This document shows positions 18,399 to 27,459 of a stretch of 64,000 nucleotides of DNA, piece by piece. The DNA comes from Colicola sp016286205 (GTDB taxonomy: Bacteria; Bacteroidota; Bacteroidia; Bacteroidales; Paludibacteraceae). The position numbers and the translations under genes are program-made. Each line of letters opens with the position of its first letter. The stretch's first letter is position 1. The notes beneath the pieces are model-generated. The model did not search any database, was not told the DNA's origin, and was given only the letters and a program-made list of their open reading frames with translations. Where the stretch lies: contig JAEESF010000001.1 of assembly GCA_016286205.1 (NCBI GenBank), forward strand, positions 171,632 through 235,631, in the 5' to 3' direction.

Positions 18399-20120
18399 TT
18401 AGTATCCGGGATTTTGTGGAATCCCGCTTACTGTCCATTCGTTGTTAGGAATCGGATATTGGATATGCGGTTCGGTATAAGGCACTACCTTGTACGGTTG
18501 AGCGCCAGCATAACGACGGTCCATATTGCGTTTGTTACGATAAACATCGAACATACGGTGACCTTCGAATGCCAACTCTAGACGGCGTTCATCCAGCACG
18601 ATATCCAACGCATTGTCATAGCCGTGCATATTGCCCGTGAACATACCTTCAGAAGGAATGCCTGCGCGTGTACGGATAGCATCTACGTCAGCCAGTGCCT
18701 TAGCGTCTTGGCCTTTGTGAGCATAGGCCTCAGCACGGTTCAGGATTACTTCACCCCAGCGGCAGAGTACCGGAGAGGAGAGCATTGGGTTACCGTCCTG
18801 ATAACTAAACTTGTTGACGAAAACCATCGGGATGGTATAGCCTGTACGAAGCGTTACATCATCGTTGATGCGGCAGAGACAATCCTCGCCCTTGTAGTTG
18901 ACATGATACTCCACATATTCGCCGGCATCATCAGCTACACCTTCACCGTTGATCTTGCGTGCCTCAATATTGTATGTGTCGCTACCATCCTTGAAGGAGT
19001 AGTTGCCTCCACCATCATCAATGAGGTTGAACGAAGCCTTAATGTGCGGAGCCTCCGGCTCATCGCTTGCGGGAACCGTAACATACACCTTTTTCCCCGG
19101 TTTGCCCGAGAATTGCGGTACAATAAAGCCCGTGTAGCGAACATCCGACGGATAACGCTCGTACAGATACATCAGCGGGTCAGAAGGATAAACCTCGCCC
19201 CAACCTATACCGTCCTTTAGATACATCGAGCCAATCGAAGATTGACCGCGATCGTCTGCGGGGTTTTCACATGCAATGCAGAATAGAGTCTCCTGGGATG
19301 TCTTGGCGTTTTTGAAGTACTCTGGGAACGTAGCCGTTGGCTCCAGCTTGGTAGCAGGATTTACGCTTTCTCCACCCAGTGCTTCATTGACTGCGGCAAT
19401 ACAGTTGTCCCAATCCTCCATGTAGAGATATACACGGCTGAGCAATCCCAATGCGGCAGCCTTGCTCGGATAACCTTTGTTGCCCTTCACGCGCGTATCG
19501 CCCATCAGGTCGGCTGCTTTGCGCAGGTCGGCAGCAATCTGGGTATACACCTCGCTTACCGGGTTACGCACCGTCTCTTCCGAAGCAGTAGAAGTACGCA
19601 AAGGCACTCCCATAGCGTTCTGGTCAATCGAATAAGCCTTGGCAAACAACGTTACCATGTGTAGGTGGAGCAAGCCACGCATGAAGTATGCCTCGCCTAG
19701 CAACTGATGGTTGGCCTTCTCGTTTTCGTCCAACGTGGTAATAACTGTATTACACATATAGATAGCCTTGTAGGCCACCATCCAGATCGTACCTACGTTC
19801 TTCAGACCATCGTTCATGCAGTAGGCAGTAGCCTCATAGAGCGGGTCAGTGGTGTGCGCCGACAGACAGATATTGTCCGACGGATACTCTGTCAGTTGGA
19901 AATAGTGACGCAGATAGTAGTTACCCGAAGCATAACCTAGGAACTCTACTTCGTCCTTTAGAATTGCGTAGCAGCCATCCATGATGTACTCTGCACCCTT
20001 GGAGTCTTGTAGCAAGAGGTCACTATTCAACTCATCGGATGGGAAGTAATCGAGATTACAACTGCTGAAACCGAGCATCGCTGCGAGTGCTACGGTTAGA
20101 TATAATGCTTTTGTTTTCAT
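18399..20120 (-). CDS. SusD/RagB-family outer-membrane nutrient-binding lipoprotein
   Basis: 573 aa from the ATG at 20120 (MKTKALYLTVALAAML); an ATG at 20132 is an equal alternative. Lipobox FSSC gives Cys about 21, followed by NLDYFPSDEL, typical of SusD. TPR-like helices follow (AYFMRGLLHLHMVTLFA), then the family end: LNRAEAYAHKGQ, LDERRLELAFEGHRMFDVYR, and YPIPNNE at the close. It forms the lid of the SusCD importer with the next gene upstream. A heptad repeat (20139-20173) separates the two genes. Confidence 0.95.
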   Translation of the reverse strand: MKTKALYLTVALAAMLGFSSCNLDYFPSDELNSDLLLQDSKGAEYIMDGCYAILKDEVEFLGYASGNYYLRHYFQLTEYPSDNICLSAHTTDPLYEATAYCMNDGLKNVGTIWMVAYKAIYMCNTVITTLDENEKANHQLLGEAYFMRGLLHLHMVTLFAKAYSIDQNAMGVPLRTSTASEETVRNPVSEVYTQIAADLRKAADLMGDTRVKGNKGYPSKAAALGLLSRVYLYMEDWDNCIAAVNEALGGESVNPATKLEPTATFPEYFKNAKTSQETLFCIACENPADDRGQSSIGSMYLKDGIGWGEVYPSDPLMYLYERYPSDVRYTGFIVPQFSGKPGKKVYVTVPASDEPEAPHIKASFNLIDDGGGNYSFKDGSDTYNIEARKINGEGVADDAGEYVEYHVNYKGEDCLCRINDDVTLRTGYTIPMVFVNKFSYQDGNPMLSSPVLCRWGEVILNRAEAYAHKGQDAKALADVDAIRTRAGIPSEGMFTGNMHGYDNALDIVLDERRLELAFEGHRMFDVYRNKRNMDRRYAGAQPYKVVPYTEPHIQYPIPNNEWTVSGIPQNPGY

Positions 20121-20138
20121 AATACTCTTCATTTTGAA

Positions 20139-20173
20139 AATTGTCAATTATCAATTCTAAATTGTCAATTAGA
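20139..20173. repeat. Heptad repeat between susC and susD (5 units)
   Basis: Units AATTGTC, AATTATC, AATTCTA, AATTGTC, AATTAGA, an exact 7-bp period. The last unit contains the susC stop codon. Confidence 0.85.
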
Positions 20174-23171
20174 AAGAGATCTCCACACCACCTTGGAAAG
20201 TACGACCTACAGGATAGTTCTCTGTGTACATACCGGCCAGATTGTTGGCATCGGTTTCCAGCGTGATCTCAGGATCCATACCCGAGAACTTGGTTGCCGT
20301 GAACAGGTTGTCGGCCGAGAAATAGATACGGCACTTGGTCATGTGGGCCTTCTGGATCAGCTTAACCGGAAACTCGTAACCTACGGTCAGGTTCTTGATA
20401 CGGAAGAAGCTACCGTCCTCCAAATAACGCGACGAAATCTGGTTGGCACTCTTGTTACCATTCAACACAGCCTTCGGGTGAGTAGCCTCATCGCCTGCCT
20501 TCTCCCAACGGCTCCATCCCAGTTTCGAATTCTCAATCGAGAGTTGGTTGTAACCCAGGTAAGCACCATCGGCATCCGACGAGTGACGTGTATAGTTGTA
20601 AATCTTGTTACCGTAGGTGAAGTTGGTATTCAGGTGCAGGAATATGCCGTTCCAGCTAACCGTGGTGTTCAGACCGCCCGAGAACAACGGAGTAGCCTTG
20701 CCTACTACGTGTGCCTTGGTTCCGTTGTAGTCGTTGGTGGTAGTCTTGTTGCCATTGGCATCCAATACATAGTCACCATTGTCATCTACTACGTACCACA
20801 ATGGGTCACCGTTAGCAGGATCTACACCGGCCCACTCCTTGAGATACCATGAGTAGATGTCCTGACCCTCTTTGATCTCCTGGTTGACAGACGATGCCTG
20901 TTGCAGGATATGCTCGTGGTTCGGCAGCTCGATCACGCGGTTCTGGTTGAAACCGATGTTGAAGCCGATATCCCAACGCCATTTGTTCATATCGATGATG
21001 TTAGCATCCAGACGATACTCAATACCGCGGTTGCGAACCTTACCTACGTTCTTGGTTACCTCGTAGAAACCAGTAGATGGAGCTACCGGCACATTCAGCA
21101 GCAGACCCGTGTTGTCAGTCTGATAGAGGTCGATAGACATATCCACCTTTTTGATGAAGGTCAGGTCAATACCCAGAGCTGCCATGTTGGCGGTCTCCCA
21201 GTGCAGGTACGGGTTGGCCAGACGGCTCGGACTACCACCGACATTGCTCTGATAAAGAGTGCTAAGTGCATAGGTCGAGAGGTACTTATAAGCCGGGATA
21301 TTGTTGTTACCCGTGATACCGTAGCTGGCACGGAGTTTCAAGAAGCTGACGATGTCTTGTCCTTTCATAAACTCTTCGTTCGAGATCAACCAGCTGGCTG
21401 CTACAGATGGGAAGTGACCTACGCGGTTGTTCGGAGCGAAGATAGAGCTAGCCTCAGCACGATAGGTTGCGGTGATGAAGTAGCGTTTGCCATAGTCGTA
21501 GCTAGCCTGGATAAAGGCTGCCCAACCGGCACCCGGCATTACGTAACCACCGTTAGCATTAGGCGAAGTAGCATTCAGAGCATCTACGCCGTTCGGCATC
21601 TTCACACCCGAAGCGGACGTGTACTCTGTATGCCAGTAGCTGTACTCGAAACCGGCCATAGCGTTGAAGCTGTGCGAACCCCATTGATAACCACCCTTCA
21701 GGATGTTGGTGGTACCGAACGATTTGCTGATTCCTACACTCTTGCCAACATAACCTTGTGGGTAAGAAGTATCGTATGTGCGCGGGTCAATATAGTCCGA
21801 AGACAACCAGTGGCCTGCACCAAACGTATTGGTTGTGGTGAAATGCAACCATTCGGTGAAGTGAACGCCCAACTGAAGAACACCCGAGAAATCGAAGTTG
21901 TCCGACTTAGCGTAGTTGTACTGGGTTCCATGGAGCGAGTTCCATGTCTCTTGGCTCCACCATTTGCCGCCATTGTCAGGACGAACGCCTTTCTCAATCT
22001 TCACATATTCGTTGGTCACTTTGCCTGCTGCGTCATATACGTACGGGCAGTCCCACGGCATCTTGAAGTAGGCATCACCCAACATCGTCCAACTGGACGG
22101 ATAGTTCACAGTCGATTTGCTGAAGTCAACCTTTACATTCATATCCAGCCATTTGGTGATGTCGGCCTTGAGCGAAGCATGGCCGCTAACACGCTGCATA
22201 CCGGTGGTACGCAAGGTTCCGTCCTCACCGAAGTAGTCGAGCGAAGCGTAATAAGCCACATGCTCCGAACCACCGTGAACAGCCACATTGTAGTTCTGGA
22301 TTACACCTATCTTGAAGAACTCGTTCTGCCAGTTGTAGTCAGGCAGGTCTTTCAGTTTCGGATAGGTAGCTGCGAATACGGTCTTGGAGAACAGCGATTT
22401 GTGGAAGTTGTACAACTCGGCCGACTCCATCATCTTGTAGTTGCCGAACAGTGCTTGCTTAGCACCGGCTGTAGCCTTGATGTCTACATGCACTTTGTCG
22501 CCCTTCTTACCGCTCTTGGTCGTAACAACAATGACACCACCGGCTGCGGCAGCACCGTAGATACCCGTCGAACCGGCATCCTTCAGTACGGAGATAGTCT
22601 CTACATCGTTGGGGTTGAAACTACCGCCCATCACACCATCTACTACATACACTGGTTCGCTACCTGCGGTAATAGAACCTGTACCACGGATACGGATCTG
22701 AGCCGCATCACCCGGCTGACCACCTGCGTTAGTAACTTGTACACCGGCGATCTTACCTTGCAGCATGTTACCTACGTCACTCGAGGTTACGTCGGTTAGA
22801 GCCTCTGCGCTGACCGTTACAACGGCCGAACTCAACTCGGCTTTCTTAACTGCCGAATAACCCAGAGAGACAACCTCCTGGAGTTGCTGAGCGTCGGTTT
22901 CCATGATGATCTCCATGTTCTCAACGGCACGGATCTCAATGGTCTTGTAACCCAGATACGAGAGTTGTAGTGTTGCTTTGTCTGGCACTGTCAGAGCGAA
23001 GTTACCGTCGAAGTCGGTCACTGTTCCGGTGGTAGTACCCTTCACCAGAATACTTACACCGATCATCGGTTCCGAAGTGTCAGCATCGATAACCTTACCT
23101 TTTACGTTGATGTCTGCAAAAGCAGCCATTGCCAACGTTAGGCAGAGAAAGATTGCTTGTAATCGTTTCAT
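20169..23171 (-). CDS. SusC/RagA-family TonB-linked outer-membrane transporter
   Basis: 1000 aa. Signal peptide (MKRLQAIFLCLTLAMAAFA), then a carboxypeptidase-D-regulatory-like domain (about 22-100, VKGKVIDADTSEPMIGVSI), the SusC plug with LQGKIAGVQV, IRIRGTGSI, PVYVVDGV and YGAAAAGGVIVVTTKSGK (about 110-225), then a 22-strand barrel ending in a terminal Phe (GGVEISF). It transports glycan fragments over the outer membrane with SusD and TonB. The amino end of the mature protein has no STN domain, so no anti-sigma link is expected. Confidence 0.96.
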   Translation of the reverse strand: MKRLQAIFLCLTLAMAAFADINVKGKVIDADTSEPMIGVSILVKGTTTGTVTDFDGNFALTVPDKATLQLSYLGYKTIEIRAVENMEIIMETDAQQLQEVVSLGYSAVKKAELSSAVVTVSAEALTDVTSSDVGNMLQGKIAGVQVTNAGGQPGDAAQIRIRGTGSITAGSEPVYVVDGVMGGSFNPNDVETISVLKDAGSTGIYGAAAAGGVIVVTTKSGKKGDKVHVDIKATAGAKQALFGNYKMMESAELYNFHKSLFSKTVFAATYPKLKDLPDYNWQNEFFKIGVIQNYNVAVHGGSEHVAYYASLDYFGEDGTLRTTGMQRVSGHASLKADITKWLDMNVKVDFSKSTVNYPSSWTMLGDAYFKMPWDCPYVYDAAGKVTNEYVKIEKGVRPDNGGKWWSQETWNSLHGTQYNYAKSDNFDFSGVLQLGVHFTEWLHFTTTNTFGAGHWLSSDYIDPRTYDTSYPQGYVGKSVGISKSFGTTNILKGGYQWGSHSFNAMAGFEYSYWHTEYTSASGVKMPNGVDALNATSPNANGGYVMPGAGWAAFIQASYDYGKRYFITATYRAEASSIFAPNNRVGHFPSVAASWLISNEEFMKGQDIVSFLKLRASYGITGNNNIPAYKYLSTYALSTLYQSNVGGSPSRLANPYLHWETANMAALGIDLTFIKKVDMSIDLYQTDNTGLLLNVPVAPSTGFYEVTKNVGKVRNRGIEYRLDANIIDMNKWRWDIGFNIGFNQNRVIELPNHEHILQQASSVNQEIKEGQDIYSWYLKEWAGVDPANGDPLWYVVDDNGDYVLDANGNKTTTNDYNGTKAHVVGKATPLFSGGLNTTVSWNGIFLHLNTNFTYGNKIYNYTRHSSDADGAYLGYNQLSIENSKLGWSRWEKAGDEATHPKAVLNGNKSANQISSRYLEDGSFFRIKNLTVGYEFPVKLIQKAHMTKCRIYFSADNLFTATKFSGMDPEITLETDANNLAGMYTENYPVGRTFQGGVEISF

Positions 23172-23182
23172 AGAATTTGTAT

Positions 23183-25054
23183 TTATTGGTTAACTGTTAG
23201 TTTGATCAAATAGTTTTTCTCGAACTTAGCTTCTATGCGTGGATTAGCACCGCTAACGATGAACTCACGCGGTTCGTCAGCCGTGTATTCCAGAGCTGTG
23301 TATTCTTTATCCTTATCCAGTCCGCGCAACTCGATCGTACCATCGAATTGGTCTGCGTAGAACGAATAGTACATAGCGCCGTTCTGACGAATAACGTGTC
23401 CCTCCGGATAATCGAATCCCCAAGTGTAGAGGTTCAGATATTCGCCGCGAGCCAGGTTGTTCTCCTTGTAGATTTTCATCCATTTCTTGATCAGCGCTTC
23501 CTTCTCCGGAGTCAGTTTGAATGGACCTTCGGTCCAGTCAGGATTATCCTCGGGATAGGTAAACTTGGTTCCAATAACCGAACCCGTACCAATCTGGCTT
23601 GCGAAGTCGTTGCCGCCATCGGTCAACTCTACGTGGTCGCCATAGTAAGCCAAATCAGGCGCCATAGCGGCATAAGCCTTACGTTTCATACGAACCTGGC
23701 AGGACGACATTGGGTCGGATGCTACAGCCTGGTTGATATTCGGCAGAATGAAATAGTTGACTGCGCATCCACACGGACAAACCTGAACTACCGCATTCTT
23801 CTTGTAAGCGCGTGCCTCGTCATATACCTTTTCGAAATAGGTTGGCATCTGCTCCGGTGCTTGCCACGGATCTTCCAGCACAGACGACTCGCCATAGTCA
23901 GGCAGACAGCAGTTGAGGTGCTGACCATCTATCTTGAGTCCGTCGAAATTCCATGTCTCGAGGAACATCTTCAGCAGATCTTTGGTATAAGCATCTGTTA
24001 CATCGCTTACCGGCGAGAGATACCAGCTGTCCCACCATGTGATGAACTCCGGTGCCCATTCTTCGGTGCGGAGCAATATCTCCGGATGATCTTTCAGTAT
24101 CTGTGTGCCCGGATCAGCAGCCAACGGTGCCCACCATAGTTTAGCCAGCAAGCCGCGTTTGTGTATCTCGTCCGTAATGTGACGCATATCTTTGTCTCCT
24201 CCGGGGAAAAGGCTGTTGGTTCGCCAGTCGCCTTCGGCTATCTGGTAACCATCATCCACGTCCACCCATTTAAAACCCAGTTCTGCCACTTTGTCCAGTG
24301 TACCCAATACCATATTCATCTTGAACGGGCGTCCATATCCCCAAGCGCACCAAACGGGTTCGAATGCTTCGGGTTCGGATGGTTGCATCTTGATGCCAAC
24401 ATTCTCCTGCATATAGTTGGAGAAAACACGCAGTGCGTTGAAGTAGTCACCCTTGTGGGTCAAGCGGAAAGCACGGAAGCAATGGAGCGTATCGCCCTGT
24501 TCCAGTACACGCGGAGCAGGCAGATTGTAGTGCAACGCCATCGTCACTTTGTCGTCATAACGTTTCCACTCTACAGGCATTGAGATCATACGCAGGACCG
24601 GTTCCAACAAACCGATAGCCACACCGCCATCACGCTGCCAGAGGTCAACTACAGGAATACCGCCTCCGTAGTCGGAGTTGTTCATTCCCAGGTAGTTCTC
24701 TTTCTGGAATCCCTCGGTCACAGGCAATACCCAGTCCAGACGAGCGTTGGTGCTACTCGGCTGCAGCGACCAAACTACTGTGTCATTGGCCTTGATCGTC
24801 GTGCGGCATAGTTCGTATGCCTTCACCGTAATCGGCTTGCCCAGATTGACAAAATAGGTCTCGATTACTTCCAATCCATCTACGCCCTCTACGGGAGTCA
24901 CAGTTTGGTATTTCACAACGCGCATGCCATCTTCATTGAACGGAAAAGCGTTCATCTCTGCTTCGGCACAGATCAGACGATCCGGCTGCTTGGGCGAGCA
25001 AGCAGTCATGGCGAGGATTAATGCGCCAAGTGTAAAGACTAGTGGTGATTTCAT
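23183..25054 (-). CDS. GH36-type alpha-galactosidase-like lipoprotein
   Basis: 623 aa. Lipoprotein signal (lipobox MTAC, Cys about 19). An N-terminal beta-domain (about 30-225) precedes a TIM barrel with WCAWGYGRPF, WVDVDDGYQ (about 263-271), LAKLWWAPL, and the nucleophile motif FDGLKIDGQHL, Asp about 376. SDPMSSCQVR (Asp about 447) fits the acid/base position. A small C-terminal beta-domain follows. The pattern matches clan GH-D (GH36/GH27), so release of alpha-linked galactose or GalNAc is likely. It directly follows the amidohydrolase gene and precedes SusC. Confidence 0.85.
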   Translation of the reverse strand: MKSPLVFTLGALILAMTACSPKQPDRLICAEAEMNAFPFNEDGMRVVKYQTVTPVEGVDGLEVIETYFVNLGKPITVKAYELCRTTIKANDTVVWSLQPSSTNARLDWVLPVTEGFQKENYLGMNNSDYGGGIPVVDLWQRDGGVAIGLLEPVLRMISMPVEWKRYDDKVTMALHYNLPAPRVLEQGDTLHCFRAFRLTHKGDYFNALRVFSNYMQENVGIKMQPSEPEAFEPVWCAWGYGRPFKMNMVLGTLDKVAELGFKWVDVDDGYQIAEGDWRTNSLFPGGDKDMRHITDEIHKRGLLAKLWWAPLAADPGTQILKDHPEILLRTEEWAPEFITWWDSWYLSPVSDVTDAYTKDLLKMFLETWNFDGLKIDGQHLNCCLPDYGESSVLEDPWQAPEQMPTYFEKVYDEARAYKKNAVVQVCPCGCAVNYFILPNINQAVASDPMSSCQVRMKRKAYAAMAPDLAYYGDHVELTDGGNDFASQIGTGSVIGTKFTYPEDNPDWTEGPFKLTPEKEALIKKWMKIYKENNLARGEYLNLYTWGFDYPEGHVIRQNGAMYYSFYADQFDGTIELRGLDKDKEYTALEYTADEPREFIVSGANPRIEAKFEKNYLIKLTVNQ

Positions 25055-25056
25055 GA

Positions 25057-26160
25057 TTATTTATATTCTGTGAGAATTCGTTGTGCGTTATCGTGGTAAA
25101 TCTTCTTCAGCACTTCGTCCGGCAGATTGAATCCGGATAGTGCCCAGTGGTAACCGTACTCGGGAACATAGAAATGCTCGTCGTTGGTCTCCAATACGCG
25201 GAAGATAGCGCGGTACATCTCAGGTTCAAAACCATTGTCGGTGCCGAAGAGTACGCGGTCTTGATATTTAATAAGGAATTCACGCGTAGCGCGCGGCGTG
25301 TGCGCGGACTCGGCTACGCGAGCGGAAATATCCACATACATGTTCGGATATTTGTCCAGCAGTTCGCCCAAACGCGGCCAATCGTGGGTCATATTCAGAT
25401 AGTGGCAAGCGATGAAGAGCGTATTCGGATTTTCGCGAACGGCATTCTCGAATGTCTCTATCAGGCGGTTGTAACCATAGCAGTTGGTCGTGTCCACATG
25501 CCATGTCACGGCGTTCACCAGACCATCGTTGGTCTCGTCCATCGGCAGATACATCCAATACGGCTCGGCTATATGGATACTGATTGGCATCTTCAGTTCG
25601 CCGGCTTTGCGAATCAGCGGTTGGATACGCGGATCGTCAATGTGGATATCCTTGCCCTCAACAGGACGAGCATAGGTATCGCCCTCGCCTTTGTCACCCA
25701 GTTCGCCGACGCCCACAGCACCTAATTCGTAGTGATAACGTGCCAGCAGGTCGCATGCTTTCTGGATTCCCTCCTCACTCATATCGCTATAGTCGAAGCA
25801 GCACCAGAAACGGAAACGGTCTTTGTACGGAGCATAAAGCTCAACTACCTCCTCAAACGGGCGACCGATCCACGAGCAATGCATGATAGCCGTATGGAGA
25901 ACACCCACTTCGTCCATATTCCTACACCATTGCTCAATCTGCTCTGCATTCTCCACATAGTCATGGGAGTGCATGTCGATAATCGGGAATTTGGCGCGCT
26001 CTACTGTGGTAACAGGAATATTGTTTACCACCATAGGATTGAAATCCTTCAGCAGAATGTTGTCGGCCGGAGAAGCATTCTCATCGGCGGGTTTACTACT
26101 ACCGCAAGCGGCCAGAACCATGGCTGCCATTGCGATCAAAATGAGGTGATAATTCTTCAT
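25057..26160 (-). CDS. Amidohydrolase-2-like metal-dependent lipoprotein hydrolase
   Basis: 367 aa from the ATG at 26160, giving a lipoprotein signal (LAACGSS, Cys about 18). TIM-barrel amidohydrolase motifs: FPIIDMHSHDY (His-x-His metal ligands), GVGELGDKG, PISIHIAEPYW, FIACHYLN and LFGTDNGFEP with a metal Asp. It is not a NagA/AgaA deacetylase by sequence pattern and is exported. As first gene of the PUL operon it may hydrolyse an ester or lactone on the glycan; that is inference. Confidence 0.82.
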   Translation of the reverse strand: MKNYHLILIAMAAMVLAACGSSKPADENASPADNILLKDFNPMVVNNIPVTTVERAKFPIIDMHSHDYVENAEQIEQWCRNMDEVGVLHTAIMHCSWIGRPFEEVVELYAPYKDRFRFWCCFDYSDMSEEGIQKACDLLARYHYELGAVGVGELGDKGEGDTYARPVEGKDIHIDDPRIQPLIRKAGELKMPISIHIAEPYWMYLPMDETNDGLVNAVTWHVDTTNCYGYNRLIETFENAVRENPNTLFIACHYLNMTHDWPRLGELLDKYPNMYVDISARVAESAHTPRATREFLIKYQDRVLFGTDNGFEPEMYRAIFRVLETNDEHFYVPEYGYHWALSGFNLPDEVLKKIYHDNAQRILTEYK

Positions 26161-26181
26161 GATGTGTCGATTTTGAGTGTG

Positions 26182-26189
26182 CAAAGTTA
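26182..26189 (-). promoter_or_regulatory. -7 box of the 26160-10453 PUL operon
   Basis: TAACTTTG on the minus strand, about 22 nt before the start codon. No good -33 TTTG is visible at the usual distance, so activation may be needed. Confidence 0.5.
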
Positions 26190-26240
26190 ATACTTTTTAT
26201 TGAATTATCAATAATATTGAAAATATGCTGTAAAGCATAC

Positions 26241-26328
26241 TTTCGTAAGTTTCGTTCCGAAACCACTGAAAAACAGCTTATTATAAAATAAGAGATGTTC
26301 CGAAACTATATTTCGCAATATTTCGAAA
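26241..26328. promoter_or_regulatory. TTTCG-repeat operator cluster in the deoR/PUL divergent region
   Basis: TTTCG occurs at 26241 and 26250, followed by TTCCGAAAC (255-263), GTTCCGAAAC (297-306), TTTCG at 311 and TTTCGAAA at 321-328. The arrangement resembles the TTTC-repeat operators known for E. coli AgaR, a regulator of the same DeoR family. Confidence 0.55.
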
Positions 26329-26349
26329 ATGTTACAATGAAACTTTTTA

Positions 26350-26381
26350 TTTGGAGGTTTCGAAATTTATTCGTAACTTTG
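26350..26381 (+). promoter_or_regulatory. deoR-type gene promoter with internal TTTCGAAA operator
   Basis: TTTG at 26350-26353, 20 nt, TAACTTTG at 26374-26381. The palindrome TTTCGAAA lies at 26358-26365, between the two boxes, an ideal place for autorepression. Confidence 0.65.
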
Positions 26382-26415
26382 CGCCAAATTCGCAACATTT
26401 AACCTATTGATACAC

Positions 26416-27192
26416 ATGAACTCTTCATCCGCCAAAGAACGTAGGGCGCTGATTATGCGCCAGTTAGAGCAAAAAGAGGAGGTTGTAGTAACCGAACTCA
26501 GCCGCGAAACCGGCATATCGGAGGTTACTATTCGTAAAGACCTAACCATTCTGCAAAATCGAAACCTTTTAATCCGTACGCGCGGGGGTGCGATGCGCAA
26601 ACCCGTCGAGAATCAAAATGAGGACACCGCTATTTCGAAAAAGCGGATGTTCAATTTCCGCGAAAAAGAGCGCATTGGAGAAGAAGCTGTCAAAATGATT
26701 AAGGATGGCGACTTCATCATGCTTGATTCAGGAACTACGACACTGGAGATAGCTCGCCATCTGGACAAATTCCACCATCTGCGTATTCTGACCAATTCGA
26801 TGAATGTAGCCACAGAACTGATGAACTACAAGCGTTTTGATGTAGTGTTGCTGGGTGGTAACATACGCGTCAATAGCCATTCGGTGGTCGGACCGTTGGC
26901 ACTATCGGTGCTGCACAATTTCAGCGGCTACAAACTGTTCCTCGGAGTCGATTCGTTCTCTGTGGAGAATGGAGTCTCTACTCCTAATCTGGAAGAAGCG
27001 CTGCTCAATCAACTGATGATTCAGCAAGCAAACAAAGTGATTGCTGTCTTCGATTCGTCCAAATTCAACAAACGCAGTTTCGTCCATATTGCTAATGCCA
27101 ACGAACTAGACTGTATCATTACCGATAGCGCTATTCCCGCAGGCCTTTCCTCTAAACTGAAAGGACTCAATATTGATGTAAAGATCGTATAA
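26416..27192 (+). CDS. DeoR/GlpR-family transcriptional regulator
   Basis: 258 aa from the ATG at 26416 (an upstream TTG at 26407 is less likely). N-terminal DeoR helix-turn-helix: RRALIMRQLEQKEEVVVTELS then ETGISEVTIRKDLTIL (about 8-58). The sugar-phosphate-sensing domain follows, with the family landmarks GDFIMLDSGTTTLEIA, ILTNSMNVA, VVLLGGNIR and AVFDSSKFNKRS. It is divergent from the PUL operon and has operator-like TTTCG repeats around it, so it most likely represses the glycan operons until a sugar phosphate accumulates. Confidence 0.9.
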   Translation: MNSSSAKERRALIMRQLEQKEEVVVTELSRETGISEVTIRKDLTILQNRNLLIRTRGGAMRKPVENQNEDTAISKKRMFNFREKERIGEEAVKMIKDGDFIMLDSGTTTLEIARHLDKFHHLRILTNSMNVATELMNYKRFDVVLLGGNIRVNSHSVVGPLALSVLHNFSGYKLFLGVDSFSVENGVSTPNLEEALLNQLMIQQANKVIAVFDSSKFNKRSFVHIANANELDCIITDSAIPAGLSSKLKGLNIDVKIV

Positions 27193-27225
27193 AAAGATCA
27201 AAAACGCACAAAAAACGCAGAAAAA

Positions 27226-27257
27226 TTTGCGTATATAAAAATATTGTAGTACTTTTG
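27226..27257 (+). promoter_or_regulatory. cysK promoter
   Basis: TTTG at 27226-27229, 20 nt, TACTTTTG at 27250-27257. Transcription should start near 27265, just before the leader peptide. Confidence 0.75.
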
Positions 27258-27277
27258 CAACGAATTTAAAACAAGTA

Positions 27278-27334
27278 ATGCTAACAGTCAGCCTCTATAA
27301 TGCATGTTGTTGCGATACGCCTGAATGGGTGTAG
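27278..27334 (+). CDS. Cysteine-rich leader peptide of cysK
   Basis: An 18-codon open frame MLTVSLYNACCCDTPEWV ending in TAG, placed between the promoter (27226-27257) and a terminator (27371-27403) ahead of cysK. Three consecutive Cys codons (27305-27313) are exactly what a cysteine-sensing attenuator needs, because cysK makes cysteine. The downstream Glu-Trp-Val codons (ATGGGT, 27325-27330) can pair with ACCCAT (27379-27384) in the 5' arm of the terminator. I infer that ribosome stalling at Cys codons changes RNA folding. Confidence 0.72.
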   Translation: MLTVSLYNACCCDTPEWV

Positions 27335-27370
27335 CTTGGACGCGTGCATAGGCAAAAGACTATATCGTTG

Positions 27371-27403
27371 AACGGCTTACCCATCCAGAGGTGAGCCGTT
27401 TTT
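27371..27403 (+). terminator. Attenuator terminator before cysK
   Basis: An 11-bp stem, AACGGCTTACC with GGTGAGCCGTT (one G-U pair), 8-nt loop, then five T. It ends 56 nt before the cysK start and can be disrupted by pairing of its ACCCAT with the leader. Confidence 0.85.
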
Positions 27404-27459
27404 CGTAAAAGGCGGACTCTGTGTGTAAGCTAAATATTAATCATCTAAATACAAATCTT

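Noticed and set aside
20901..22799. A 632-codon open frame on the plus strand opposite susC
   Set aside because: It is a shadow of the susC codon pattern: no signal, domain or promoter, and the SusC frame is certain.
27265..27404. SAM or other riboswitch before cysK
   Set aside because: No S-box or SAM-II consensus is visible, whereas a Cys-codon leader frame explains the region better.
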